From assembly GCF_014650775.1 (NCBI RefSeq), contig NZ_BMVP01000008.1:186001-250000 (forward strand): DNA of 64,000 nt, given 5' to 3'. This stretch comes from Streptomyces cirratus. GTDB lineage: Bacteria; Actinomycetota; Actinomycetes; Streptomycetales; Streptomycetaceae. Positions 1 to 8,244 of the stretch are shown piece after piece. Position numbers and translations under genes: made by a program. Below the pieces are notes generated by a model, which was not told the DNA's origin, searched no databases, and saw nothing but the letters and a program-made list of their open reading frames with translations. The number at the start of each line of letters is the position of its first letter. The stretch's first letter is position 1.

Positions 1-116
1 CGCCCCAGGAACACCTGCCCCATCCCGCCACCGCCCAGCCGCCCCTCCAGCCGAAAATCGCCTACCGCGTGCGGATCACCCTGGCGTAACGGCTTCGGCC
101 AGACCGGGGAGTTCAT
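1..116 (-). CDS. Ser/Thr protein kinase, N-terminal part, cut by window edge
   Basis: Only about 38 codons lie in the window. They begin at an ATG at 116 and read M-N-S-P-V-W-P-K-P-L, then the stretch G-D-F-R-L-E-G-R-L followed by the glycine-rich nucleotide loop LGGGGMGQVFLG. This is how bacterial Hanks-type (PknB-like) kinases begin. The start overlaps the stop of the upstream small gene by ATGA, so translation is probably coupled. The catalytic lobe, any membrane segment and any sensor domain lie outside the window. Family assignment rests on the loop alone but is a close fit. Confidence 0.8.
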   Translation of the reverse strand, partial: MNSPVWPKPLRQGDPHAVGDFRLEGRLGGGGMGQVFLG

Positions 117-334
117 CGCACCCCGGCATTCATGTCCGGGGCGCGTTCCGGCATGCGGTGCACCGTCGCCCGGCTGGAGTAGATGCGGCCCTTGGAGCCG
201 AGGCCGAGAAGGATGCTGCGCTGGCCGGTGCGGTTTTGGGTGTCGGGCGAACACTTGGCGTAGCCGATGGATTCGTTCACGCCGCGAGTGTACGAATAGC
301 CCCCGTTCACCGTACAGATGGCGGCACTTGACAC
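113..334 (-). CDS. small hypothetical protein upstream of the kinase
   Basis: A 73-residue frame with a GTG start at 334 and a stop that overlaps the kinase ATG (ATGA). I do not recognise the family. It has two cysteines (C-T-V-N-G-G-Y near the start, K-C-S-P-D later) and a basic C-terminal half, with no signal peptide or membrane helix. No convincing Shine-Dalgarno precedes the GTG, so the true start may be further upstream, or this may be the 3' end of a longer gene that has lost its 5' part. The coupling to the kinase is the main reason to keep it. Confidence 0.4.
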   Translation of the reverse strand: MSSAAICTVNGGYSYTRGVNESIGYAKCSPDTQNRTGQRSILLGLGSKGRIYSSRATVHRMPERAPDMNAGVR

Positions 335-829
335 GGGCGGCCGATCTGATGCGACCCACCTGGAGGCCCTTGTCCTCCGCGCTGGAGCCCCGGCCAGGAG
401 GCCCCCCCGGGGTGCGGATGGACGATTCGTATGGTGTGACCGGTCCGGGCGAGTGCTGGGCCGGCCATGTGGCGTTGGGCGGTGTATGTCGATGACTCCC
501 CGGTCTCCGCGACCTCGCTCTCAGCGTCAGCGCCCTGATGTGCTGGTGACGTCCGTGGTGGAGAAGCGTCTGTGCGCTCTGACTGTCGCTGCCGAGTTTC
601 TGCGCCGGATCGTGCCGATCACAGCCGAGATGATCCGTCATGTCCAAGTACCCGGTGCTCAAGCCGAAGAACGCCGTCAGCGGGGGGACCCGTCCGCTGG
701 CACCGGCCGACGACACATCGCGGGACCTGCTGCGTTCGTACGGGTGCCGCTGAGGGCAGCGTCTGCGATCGTCACAGGAAGAGAACCGCGCGACCTGCGG
801 TGTCAGTGGCGGCTGCCAGGATGACGCTT
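335..829. other. no supported gene
   Basis: Open frames exist here on the + strand but have an Arg/Pro/Ser-rich composition with no recognisable motif, and one of them only extends the downstream Imm49 frame to the left. I see no RNA gene or repeat. It probably holds the promoter for the Imm49 gene. Confidence 0.4.
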
Positions 830-1771
830 ATGACGATCAAGGACGTAGCCCGGCACGAAGTGAGTGATCCGCTGATCGAACAGGCGCTGGGGAACATCTG
901 GCTGCGGGCCCGCCACCGCTGGTACACGATGCAATACGACTGCTACGCCGATGAGGAGTTGCAGGGAATGCGCGACGAGCTCCTTGACCACATGGCCGCC
1001 CGCACGGTGGCCGGCACCGAGCCTGGCAGCGTCCCGTCACACGTCGTCCTGCGGACCGCGGCCGAGTGCGCCCTGGGACTCCTGAGCTTGGGCTGCTGCC
1101 CCAACGGTGACCAAGAGATCTCCTTCACCCTCATTGACGAGAAGCTCAGCAGCGAAGACAAAGACTTCGAGGCTGTGGTGGAGCTGGCGGCCACCGCGAG
1201 GACCTGGCTGGACGCCTTTGCTTTGTCCGTGATCAGCGGCATGGTCTGGGAACGGGACCTGGTCATCGGGCTATTGCTGCGCGGCGACTACGCGCCTGCC
1301 ATCCATAACGGTCTGCCCCACTCGAAGCTCGAATCGAAGTCCGACCCGGGCGAGCTGGCGGAGATGGACGCTTTGTGCGGCTACCTCACCCAGGCCGAGG
1401 GGTATCTGCCCCGGCACTGGCCGTCGGTAACGCTGTGCAAGCCGAATGCCGGCGAGCGCACCGATGCAATGCGGCAGCTGGATACCCTCGATGCGCTGAC
1501 GCCAGACCAGCGCCTCCTGCGCGTACTTCTGGAGGATGACCAGTTGGCCTTCGAACAGGCCCTGGAGCACCGTCTTGTCGAGCACCGGGAGAGCGCACCC
1601 TCCGATGCGGCGCCCCGCAGCCTCCTGCCGCACAAGACCATCGCCCTGGCCTCCCTGGCCGTCCAAACCCACGGCTGGGACTTGCGTGTGCAATCCGCCT
1701 ACCTGCCGCAGGCCATGCTGAGTGCCCCTGAACGAACCGCCGCCCTCGGGGCACCTGTCACGAGAGGATGA
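830..1771 (+). CDS. Imm49-family immunity protein
   Basis: A protein of 313 residues starting M-T-I-K-D-V-A-R-H. The ATG at 830 is chosen over the one at 821 because the AGG at 818-820 sits 9 bases upstream of 830 but only touches 821. The middle has the pattern of Imm49 proteins: a hydrophobic helix with a W-L-D-A-F motif, the W-E-R-D segment, and a C-terminal F-E-Q-A-L..H-R..H region followed by A-L-A-S-L-A and a Y-L-P motif. Imm49 members neutralise polymorphic toxins, many of them nucleases. No toxin gene lies next to it, so it is an orphan immunity gene here. Family call from pattern memory. Confidence 0.75.
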   Translation: MTIKDVARHEVSDPLIEQALGNIWLRARHRWYTMQYDCYADEELQGMRDELLDHMAARTVAGTEPGSVPSHVVLRTAAECALGLLSLGCCPNGDQEISFTLIDEKLSSEDKDFEAVVELAATARTWLDAFALSVISGMVWERDLVIGLLLRGDYAPAIHNGLPHSKLESKSDPGELAEMDALCGYLTQAEGYLPRHWPSVTLCKPNAGERTDAMRQLDTLDALTPDQRLLRVLLEDDQLAFEQALEHRLVEHRESAPSDAAPRSLLPHKTIALASLAVQTHGWDLRVQSAYLPQAMLSAPERTAALGAPVTRG

Positions 1772-2019
1772 CCTGCGCTGCAGTCGAGAGCCATGGCCCA
1801 CGGCCCGCGCTGAGGTCGTCCCCCCCCGCATTCATCGCGCGGGTCGTGTTACCGGCCGCGCGGCCCCACAGGCCGCGTCGGCGGCCACCGTGCTCGGTCT
1901 CGGCCGCCTGCAGTGCGGCCACGATCCCGGCGGCCGGCGGCGGCTCCCCGGCGTCCTTGTCCAACCAGGGGCGTACCGCCTCGGCGACGGCTTCCACGCA
2001 CGGGGCGGCCCCGGGAACA

Positions 2020-2388
2020 TCAGGCCGCGAGGGTGAGCCAGCGCCCAAGCTGCTTGCTGATCTTGTCGGCACCGGCGACCGCGTGCCGAGCCCGGCGTTC
2101 CTGGTCTCCACGGCGACGGACGTAGGAATGGGTCGTCGCTGGATCGTCGTGTCCGGCGAATTCTTGGATTTCCTCCAGGGGAGTCTTGTCGTCGTGCATG
2201 TGGGCCAGGCGGCTGACCCACAGCACGTGGGGAGTCAGGTCACGGCTGGTGAGGACTCCGGCCCGCTTCCCGAGCCGAGTCAGGATGCGGTCGACGTCGT
2301 GGCGGTCGAGCCGTCGGCCCTGGGAGTCCAGCAGCAGCGCCCCGTCGGTGCGGCCGTCGATGAGGCGGACCAGGAGCTCGGCGAGCAT
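2020..2388 (-). pseudogene. tyrosine recombinase (integrase) C-terminal stump
   Basis: Reads as the catalytic C-terminus of a phage-type integrase: an L-T-P-H-V-L segment, then L-E-E-I-Q-E-F-A-G-H-D-D, then T-T-H-S-Y with the nucleophile Tyr. The N-terminal core-binding and first catalytic parts are missing, because the region upstream belongs to another gene. In the HxxR motif the Arg is replaced by Trp (H-V-L-W), which should abolish activity. It marks a former integration event next to the cold-shock locus. Confidence 0.75.
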
Positions 2389-2499
2389 GTGCGGAACCTC
2401 CCACTGCCTGCCCTTGCCCCCTTGCGGGTCAGGTTGATCGGCGTGTGCCGGTCGGGCCCTCCTCGCTGTTCGGGTGTCGGCTTGCGCAGGTCCGGTCCG

Positions 2500-2811
2500 T
2501 CAGACGGTCACCGGGATGCCGAGCATCACGGAAGCCTGTTGGAGCGGGCTGAGGACACGCGTCGGCGTGGCGGCCCGGGGAAGGCTGCGGCAGGTGAACC
2601 CGAGTTGGGTCATGGCCCGGAGGACTTCGCCGGCGCTGAAGTCGCGGCGGTCCTGGCGGGTGATGACCTGACCGACCTGCTTGACGGGGTAGGTACGGCG
2701 GCCGATGATCACGGACTCGCCGATGACCTGCTCGGGCTTGATGCCCTTCATCGATTCGAGGACGCCGCTTTTGGTCAGGTCGAACGGGAACCGGGCGATG
2801 ACGCAGCGCAT
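2500..2811 (-). CDS. SCO5918-family protein
   Basis: A 103-residue protein beginning M-R-C-V-I-A-R-F-P-F-D-L. The segments G-E-S-V-I-I-G-R-R and V-K-Q-V-G-Q-V-I-T-R-Q-D match the Streptomyces family named after SCO5918, whose function is unknown. In S. coelicolor the family sits beside a DEAD-box helicase and a cold-shock protein, and the same arrangement is seen here. It follows the CBS gene by 50 bases on the same strand and is probably the last gene of the helicase transcript. No membrane segment or signal peptide is present. Confidence 0.85.
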   Translation of the reverse strand: MRCVIARFPFDLTKSGVLESMKGIKPEQVIGESVIIGRRTYPVKQVGQVITRQDRRDFSAGEVLRAMTQLGFTCRSLPRAATPTRVLSPLQQASVMLGIPVTV

Positions 2812-2861
2812 GTTGCCTCACAGGAAGTAGAAGGGGGACGGTCGTGCTGCCGTGAAGCGGT

Positions 2862-3266
2862 TCAGCGGGCAAGGGCGAGGACGCCCAGAGCGCTGCCCTG
2901 CTCGTCGACGACCGGCAGGGCATCGAGCCGGCGGCAGCGCATCGCGTGTTCGGCTTCGACCATAGTGGTCACGGGCGAGGTGAGCGGCCCGCGGTCACCG
3001 AGGACGTCGCGGAGACGAACCTGGTCCGAGTACGCGGCACTGTTCCGGATGGCGGCGAGCCCGGCCTGGGTGACCAGCCCGGTGCACAGGCCGTCCTCGT
3101 CGCAGACGAGCAGATGACCCGTGCGGGCGCTGGCCATGACGGCCAGGGCCACCTCGACCGTCATGTCGTCACAGACCTGGGGACCGGCCGCCTCCATCGC
3201 GTCGCCCACCGTCCGGTGCACGGGGTTGGCGTTCGCCGGGCGGGGCTGCATCTGGACCAGCGTCAA
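2862..3266 (-). CDS. CBS-domain protein of the cold-shock locus
   Basis: A 134-residue protein with a pair of CBS modules. The first runs from V-G-D-A-M through G-H-L-L-V-C-D-E-D-G, the second from V-T-T-M-V-E-A-E-H to L-D-A-L-P-V-V-D-E-Q-G. CBS pairs bind adenosyl ligands and usually regulate a partner. I chose the TTG at 3266 because a perfect AGGAGG (3273-3278) lies 6 bases upstream. An ATG at 3326 would run into the helicase gene and has no such site. The gene lies between the DEAD-box helicase (46 bases away) and the SCO5918-family gene, on the same strand. Confidence 0.85.
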   Translation of the reverse strand: MTLVQMQPRPANANPVHRTVGDAMEAAGPQVCDDMTVEVALAVMASARTGHLLVCDEDGLCTGLVTQAGLAAIRNSAAYSDQVRLRDVLGDRGPLTSPVTTMVEAEHAMRCRRLDALPVVDEQGSALGVLALAR

Positions 3267-3312
3267 AAGGTGCCTCCTGCAGAGATGGGTCAGTTTCCTG
3301 ATCACGTGGATC

Positions 3313-4827
3313 TCAGGCGGCCGCATCGAATGCGGACTGCCGCACGCTCACGCGCCGGGCCGTCGAAGCGGGCCGCCGCCTGCCGCGGGAGGCCGCGATG
3401 CGCTTGCCGCGTTCGACGGCCGGCGCGGTGACGGTGACGGGGATGCCGGAGGGTGCCTGGGCGCCGGTGATCCGGTTCAGGGCCTCTTCGCCCGGGCGGA
3501 CCTGGGTGGCCTGCGGGGTGATGCCGGCGGCCTGCATGAGGCGGGTCATGTCGCGGCGCTGGTTGGGGGTGACGAGGGTGACGACGCTGCCGGACTCGCC
3601 GGCCCGGGCGGTGCGTCCGCCGCGGTGGAGGTAGTCCTTGGGGTCGGTCGGCGGGTCGACGTTGACGACGAGGTCGAGGTTGTCGACGTGGATGCCGCGC
3701 GCTGCCACGTTGGTGGCGACCAGGACGGTGACGTGCCCGGTCTTGAACTGCGCGAGGGTGCGGGTGCGCTGCGGCTGCGACTTCCCGCCGTGCAGGGCGG
3801 CGGCCCTGACACCACTGTTCAGCAGGTCCTGGGTCAGCCGGTCGACGGCGTGCTTGGTGTCCAGGAACATCATCACCCGGCCCTCGCGCGCCGCGATCTC
3901 CGTGGTTGTCCGGTGCTTGTCGCTGCCGTGGACGTGCAGCACGTGGTGCTCCATCGTCGTGACCGCGCCGGCCGAGGGATCCACCGAGTGCACGACCGGG
4001 TCGGTCAGGTAGCGGCGGACCAGCAGGTCGACGTTGCGGTCCAGGGTGGCGGAGAACAGCATCCGCTGACCCTCGGGGCGCACCTGGTCCAGGAGCGCGG
4101 TGACCTGCGGCATGAAGCCCATGTCGGCCATCTGGTCGGCCTCGTCGAGGACGGTGATCGCGACCTGGTTCAGCCGGCAGTCACCTCGGTCGATGAGGTC
4201 CTTCAATCGGCCGGGCGTGGCTACGACGATCTCCGTGCCTCCGCGCAGCGCTGCGGCCTGCTTGCCGATCGACATGCCGCCGACGACGGTGGTCAGGCGC
4301 AGCTTCACGGCGCGGGCGTAGGGAGTGAGGGCGTCGGTCACCTGCTGGGCCAGCTCGCGGGTAGGAACGAGGACCAGAGCCAGCGGCTGGCGCGGCTCGG
4401 CGCGCAGTCCTGCGGTACGGGCCAGCAGCGCGAGGCCGAACGCGAGGGTCTTGCCGGAGCCGGTGCGCCCGCGGCCGAGCACGTCACGGCCCGCAAGGGT
4501 GTTGGGCAGGGTGGCGCCCTGGATCGGGAAGGGCACGGCCACACCCTGCGCGCCGAGAGCGGCCAACAGCGCGGCCGGCATGGCCAGGTCGGCGAAGACC
4601 TCGACGGCGGGCAGCGCCGCAGTGATGGTCTTCGGCAGGGCGAACTCGCCCTGTACCGCGGCGGGCCGGCGGCCGTAGCCGCCGGAGCGGATCGGACTCC
4701 CCGAACGGCTCGGGGTCGACGATCCGAAGCGGCTGCCCCGTTCCGAACCGGCGGCAGCGCCGAAAGCGGGGCCGCCGGTTCGGCTGCGGGTGCGGGAGGA
4801 ACGGTCGTTCGTACGTGTGCGGTTCAT
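3313..4827 (-). CDS. DEAD-box RNA helicase
   Basis: A 504-residue ATP-dependent RNA helicase. After a basic, Gly/Ser/Arg-rich N-terminus of about 60 residues come the Q motif (F-P-I-Q), Walker A GRGRTGSGKT, P-T-R-E-L-A, T-P-G-R, VLDEADQM, S-A-T, A-R-G-I-H-V and HRGGRTARAG, so all motifs needed for ATP hydrolysis and strand separation are present. Such helicases open structured mRNA and help ribosome assembly at low temperature. The start ATG at 4827 has GAAGG upstream, and that site is partly inside a 12-bp hairpin (4836-4862). The csp gene lies upstream behind a terminator. CBS and SCO5918-family genes follow. Confidence 0.95.
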   Translation of the reverse strand: MNRTRTNDRSSRTRSRTGGPAFGAAAGSERGSRFGSSTPSRSGSPIRSGGYGRRPAAVQGEFALPKTITAALPAVEVFADLAMPAALLAALGAQGVAVPFPIQGATLPNTLAGRDVLGRGRTGSGKTLAFGLALLARTAGLRAEPRQPLALVLVPTRELAQQVTDALTPYARAVKLRLTTVVGGMSIGKQAAALRGGTEIVVATPGRLKDLIDRGDCRLNQVAITVLDEADQMADMGFMPQVTALLDQVRPEGQRMLFSATLDRNVDLLVRRYLTDPVVHSVDPSAGAVTTMEHHVLHVHGSDKHRTTTEIAAREGRVMMFLDTKHAVDRLTQDLLNSGVRAAALHGGKSQPQRTRTLAQFKTGHVTVLVATNVAARGIHVDNLDLVVNVDPPTDPKDYLHRGGRTARAGESGSVVTLVTPNQRRDMTRLMQAAGITPQATQVRPGEEALNRITGAQAPSGIPVTVTAPAVERGKRIAASRGRRRPASTARRVSVRQSAFDAAA

Positions 4828-4835
4828 TCAGAACC

Positions 4836-4862
4836 TTCCTTGATACGGCACGTATCAAGGAA
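4836..4862 (-). promoter_or_regulatory. hairpin over the helicase ribosome binding site
   Basis: Perfect inverted repeat with 12-base arms (4836-4847 and 4851-4862; half-site TTCCTTGATACG) and a 3-base loop, ending 8 bases before the helicase ATG. On the mRNA the arm next to the ATG contains part of the AAGGAAGG ribosome binding site, so folding would hide it. It could be a translational switch or a protein-binding operator. The sequence alone does not separate these. Confidence 0.6.
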
Positions 4863-5080
4863 TTCCCGCAGCGGAAACGCGGCGCAGGGAATCACAAGAA
4901 CGGGCCGAATGGAATGCGAAAGCGACTCTGGACTGCAGGGATTCTGTGCGGTCGCAGGCGCTGAGACGGGGTGACGTCATGTGGACGCGAAACCAAGAAA
5001 AATCGAGGGGTGAAGCGCAGAGCAGGCTGTCACCCTGAATACTGCGTCACGTAGGTGACACCACTGCGGGAAATGCGTGC

Positions 5081-5118
5081 AGCTGGGGCCCGCACCCCGA
5101 GGGATGCGGGCCCCAGCT
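5081..5118 (-). terminator. strong hairpin after the csp gene
   Basis: Perfect 14-base arms (AGCTGGGGCCCGCA at 5081-5094 and its complement at 5105-5118) with a 10-base loop, 18 bases beyond the csp stop codon. It has no U-tract, which is common for Streptomyces terminators. It separates csp from the downstream helicase, so the helicase probably has its own promoter or depends on read-through. Confidence 0.8.
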
Positions 5119-5136
5119 ACGAAATGCGCGTCAGCG

Positions 5137-5340
5137 TCAGGAGGGAACGATGTTCTCGGCCGTCGGGCCCTTCTGGCCCTGCGCGATGTCGAAGGTGACC
5201 TTCTGGCCTTCCAGCAGCTCGCGGAAGCCCTGGGCGGCGATGTTCGAGAAGTGGGCGAAGATGTCGTCGCCGCCACCGTCCTGCTCGATGAAGCCGAAGC
5301 CCTTGGCTGCGTTGAACCACTTCACGGTGCCAGATGCCAT
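5137..5340 (-). CDS. cold-shock protein (CspA family)
   Basis: A 67-residue single-domain protein of standard length, starting M-A-S-G-T-V-K-W-F-N. It carries both RNA-binding motifs, KGFGFIEQD and D-I-F-A-H-F, followed by the usual acidic and glycine-rich strands. It binds single-stranded RNA or DNA and acts as an RNA chaperone. AAAGGAG lies 7 bases before the ATG. The upstream region is long and AT-richer than its surroundings, as expected for a regulated csp leader, and a strong terminator follows. Confidence 0.95.
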   Translation of the reverse strand: MASGTVKWFNAAKGFGFIEQDGGGDDIFAHFSNIAAQGFRELLEGQKVTFDIAQGQKGPTAENIVPS

Positions 5341-5823
5341 GTCATATCTCCTTTGGGGCAGTACACCAGCATCCGCACTGTACGGACACCGTGTCGCCGC
5401 GATGATGCCCCGCCGGAAAATGACCCGGAAATGTAAAGCACTCGAATGAGACGCGGAGGTCGACTGGAGCGCTTGAAGTTTTTGGGTACCAAAACTGCAA
5501 CCGAGATCGACAGTAGCACGCTGCAGCGGTTTGTGTGCGTTACATATCTCCATCGTGTGCGGCGTGGAAAAATCCTCCCGGCGGGGTCCATTAAACTCTC
5601 CGACCGCGGGGATAGATATTGATTCCCCCCGAGTGCAGCGGTTCGTGCGCAAGGGCGTCCGCTTGCTGCGACGTGCGGTCCATGAGAGATGAGCCTGCGG
5701 GGTGTGGCCTGCAGCGCCCTCCGAAGGGATCAGCAGCTCGCTAGTGCTTCATGGCGGTCTCGGGGGCGTCCAGGGGCAAGGCGGCGCGGCCAGCCCCGCC
5801 CCTCGCTATACGTCGGTTCCGCA
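5341..5823. promoter_or_regulatory. long leader/promoter region of the csp gene
   Basis: About 300 bases upstream of the csp start (5341-5650) are clearly less GC-rich than the rest of the window, with runs such as AAGTTTTTGGG and GATATTGATT. I see no gene there. Bacterial csp genes often have long structured leaders that control translation, so this is probably promoter plus leader. No transcription start can be fixed by eye. Confidence 0.45.
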
Positions 5824-5851
5824 GCGCCTGACCGTCACTGCGGTCAGGCGC
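5824..5851 (-). terminator. hairpin at the end of the 5844-6072 gene
   Basis: Perfect 11-base arms (GCGCCTGACCG at 5824-5834, complement at 5841-5851) with a 6-base loop. The stop codon of the leftward pseudogene lies inside the right arm, so this is most likely its terminator. Confidence 0.65.
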
Positions 5852-6072
5852 GAGGCTGCTCTCGCAGGTGGAGCAGAACCTCGGTGTCGGCGACGTCCAC
5901 CAAGGCTTGCCAACAGGATCCGGATGCGAACGTCATCGCCATGGTGCACAGCCCGCACGATGGCCTCGACGGTGGCGGCCGCCTCAGCGGGAAGACCGAC
6001 GAAGGGCGGCACTGTCACCGCTGATAGCGGCCCGGCCCTACCCGCAGCCGGACCTGGGAGACGAGGGATCAT
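5844..6072 (-). pseudogene. small conserved protein with one-base frameshift
   Basis: The frame from the ATG at 6072 gives a 56-residue start (M-I-P-R-L-P-G onward, including V-H-H-G-D-D-V-R-I-R-I-L-L-A-S-L). The reading then continues in another frame as V-D-V-A-D-T-E-V-L-L-H-L-R-E-Q-P-R-A and a stop at 5844. The joined protein of about 75 residues looks like a small Streptomyces protein of unknown function. One extra T near 5905 (CTTGG instead of CTGG) explains the break. It could be a real mutation or a sequence error. Confidence 0.6.
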
Positions 6073-6458
6073 GACCGACCGTCGACCGCTCTCGCTGCCC
6101 GCCTCCTCAGATTCCGCTTCCGACGCTCCCGTACCCGCCCAGGCGGGTGGGCGCCGACTTCCGCCGGCCGCTGGGCGAGCCCGAGCCCGAGCCCGAGCCC
6201 GCACCCACCCCGGCCCGGCCCGATGTCCGCTCGCCGCCGGCGGCCTCACCCTCTCAGACCCGGACCGCCATGTCTGAGCGCGACCACCACGGGTTGCGCC
6301 ATGTCCAGGACCAGCTCACCACCTCGCCCCACCGCCCGGTGTGCCAGCGCCTCCACCTGGACAGTGGTCGTAGCCGGCCCGGCTCCCGCCTCGGATACCG
6401 TGTTCCTCTACGGGGCGCCATAACGGATGTGACGCCCCCCAGCGGAGGTAGTCAGCGT
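6073..6458. other. no supported gene; short hexanucleotide repeat
   Basis: Frames here have low-complexity Arg/Ala/Pro composition. The only structure seen is four copies of GAGCCC at 6177-6200. The right part probably contains the promoter of the 6459 gene. Confidence 0.4.
6177..6200. repeat. (GAGCCC)x4 microsatellite
   Basis: Four uninterrupted copies of the hexamer GAGCCC, non-coding as far as I can tell. Hexamers keep frame, so a slippage-prone protein repeat would also fit if a gene were present, but none is supported. Confidence 0.8.
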
Positions 6459-6848
6459 ATGAGTTCAAAGCGCAGCAAGAATCCAGCCCTGCCCGTACTT
6501 GACGACGCATTCCGACTCGCGTCGGTCAAGGACGCTGAAGAGTCCACCCGTGACTTGGCCGCGCGGCTGGCCACCACCGAGCTGCGCCGCGTTTCCCACC
6601 CGGGCCGGGTCACCTGGGAGCCCACCGATCAGGCCGAGCCCGTACCGATCCCGCCGACTGTGGTCGACGGCGACGGGGACCTGTGGCTGCGGGACCGGGG
6701 CACTGGCACCTGGACCATGCCCGAGTTCAACCCGAAGGAGTTCCCGGCCCGCTGTGGCGAGGTTCTGACGTGGAACGAGCTTGCCCGCGAGTTCGGCCCG
6801 CTGACCGCACTGGCCGACGACCGCCGCATCGGCGGCGGCCGTCGCTGA
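6459..6848 (+). CDS. hypothetical protein, 129 aa
   Basis: ATG at 6459 with GGAGG (6444-6448) about 10 bases upstream. The protein is soluble, with a basic N-terminus (M-S-S-K-R-S-K-N) and a central W-E-P-T-D then D-G-D-G-D-L-W-L-R-D region, which reads like a small beta-rich module with several tryptophans. I do not recognise a named family. No signal peptide or membrane helix. It stands alone between a degenerate region and the helicase remnant, and codon third positions are strongly GC, as in real genes here. Confidence 0.6.
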   Translation: MSSKRSKNPALPVLDDAFRLASVKDAEESTRDLAARLATTELRRVSHPGRVTWEPTDQAEPVPIPPTVVDGDGDLWLRDRGTGTWTMPEFNPKEFPARCGEVLTWNELAREFGPLTALADDRRIGGGRR

Positions 6849-7059
6849 CGGCGCAGCCTTCTGGGACGACCGCGCCCCTGAATCGCCCCTTACGGGTAGC
6901 TGCGAGCTCCAGCTCGCCGCCGAGCTCGACGATGGCGGCGAGCAGGTGAGCGCGGTGGTGGCGTCCGACGGCCGCGAGCAGCGTGGTGCGGGCCTGGCGC
7001 CACCCGATGTCCTCGGTGCGGCCGGCGTCGGTGGACCAGCCGGGTAGCGGTCGGCCTTC

Positions 7060-7601
7060 AGTTGCCGTGGTGAGCGCGCGGCCCTGCTCGCCGATCGGCT
7101 GCTGCCGGTCGGCCGACTGCCTGAGCAGGCCGCGCACCAGCTCGTCGACGGCGCCGCCGGGCCGGCGCCGAAGGCCCGCGCGTCGGCGGCGGCCTCGGCG
7201 AGGAGGCCTTCGTCCAGGCCTTCGAGGGCCTCGCTTGCTGATGTTCTGGCGCTGGGTGGCGAGCCAGCGGCCGACGTCCTCGCCGTGCAGGGTTGACCCC
7301 GGGCACGACGTCGGCGAGCAGGGCGCCGCCCGCGAGGAGCTGGGCGATGTCGGCGTAGTGCCGCTGCCAGTCGACCGTCCAGCCGCTCTCGCGCGGGTTC
7401 CCGTCCGGATCGACGGCCGTGGGCTTCTCCGCCCGCCGCCCGGCGCGGTCGGGGTCCTTCCCGAGGCCGCCGGGGCGCCGGGTGTTCGTCAGCCACTGTC
7501 CCACGGACTTGTCCGGGGTGGTCGCGTGCCGTGGGCGGCCATGGTCCCGTGCAGCTCGAAGTAGGCCCGGGCGGCGGCGAGGTTGTCGGTGAACCCCTGG
7601 T
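7060..7601 (-). pseudogene. helicase-associated (HA) repeat remnant
   Basis: Read right to left across frames, the segments N-L-A-A-A-R-A-Y-F-E-L-H-G-T, then K-S-V-G-Q-W-L-T-N-T-R-R-P-G-G-L-G-K-D-P, then G-W-T-V-D-W-Q-R-H-Y-A and L-L-A-G-G-A-L-L match the helicase-associated repeats at the C-terminus of large Streptomyces plasmid and telomere-type helicases. At least two frameshifts (near 7560 and 7290) break it, and no helicase core is left. The stretch 6850-7059 beside it holds nothing I can name. Confidence 0.65.
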
Positions 7602-7754
7602 GTGAATGGGTGTGGTGGTGGCACTGGCTGGGCGTCAGCAAGGACGGGAGGGCCGTCCCTGCTCATGCTGCACAGCGGTAGTGATCATGGCGGTCATGAG
7701 GTGACCGAGCTGCTGTCGTCAGGCACCGATCGGGAGGATGGCCGGCTGTCATGG

Positions 7755-8240
7755 GCGTGCCTGTTCACACCTGCCGTTGGATCGCGGTACGCCATGCCAC
7801 CGACCGCATCCACATCTTCGCCACGTTGGCCCGGCAGGACGGCCGCCACTCCCGGCCGCGCGGAGACATCCTCGCCAGCACACCGCCGCCCGCGCCTTCG
7901 AGGCCAGCTGGGGCCTCACCTCGATGTCACCCCTGGACCGCACCGCACGACGCCGCCCCTTCACCGGCGAAGCGGAGAAGGCCGCCCGCCGCGACTTGGC
8001 CGAGACCGCCCGCGACTCCCTGCAGCGCACCGTCCGGACCGCGGCCGCGCGCGTCGACGGTGACACGGATTTCCTGGAGCGGCTTCGTGACGCCGGACTG
8101 CGCGTACGCGAGCGCCGCGGTGATGACGGCGCCCTGGTCGGGTACGCGGTCGCACTGCCCGGCGACCGCACCGCGCGGACGGCGGCTCCCGCCCGGTGTG
8201 GTTCACCGGTTCGGCCCTCGCCCTCTGTGGACGGTCCAGC
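7755..8240 (+). pseudogene. relaxase/mobilisation protein remnant
   Basis: Pieces of a plasmid relaxase: C-R-W-I-A-V-R-H, then R-I-H-I-F-A-T-L-A-R-Q-D-G (the region of the metal-binding histidines), then after a frameshift near 7885 the segment A-A-R-A-F-E-A-S-W-G-L-T and a long helix up to V-G-Y-A-V-A-L-P-G-D. The N-terminal catalytic Tyr region and the C-terminus are gone. This is evidence that a mobilisable element once inserted here. Confidence 0.65.
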
Positions 8241-8244
8241 CCAG

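Noticed and set aside
3121..4974. 617-codon + strand open frame opposite the DEAD-box helicase
   Set aside because: It is the high-GC shadow of the helicase gene; composition is Gly/Asp/Val-rich without motifs.
5341..5652. Upstream extension of the cold-shock protein to 171 residues
   Set aside because: Cold-shock proteins are about 67 residues, the ATG at 5340 has AAAGGAG, and the upstream part is AT-richer leader sequence.
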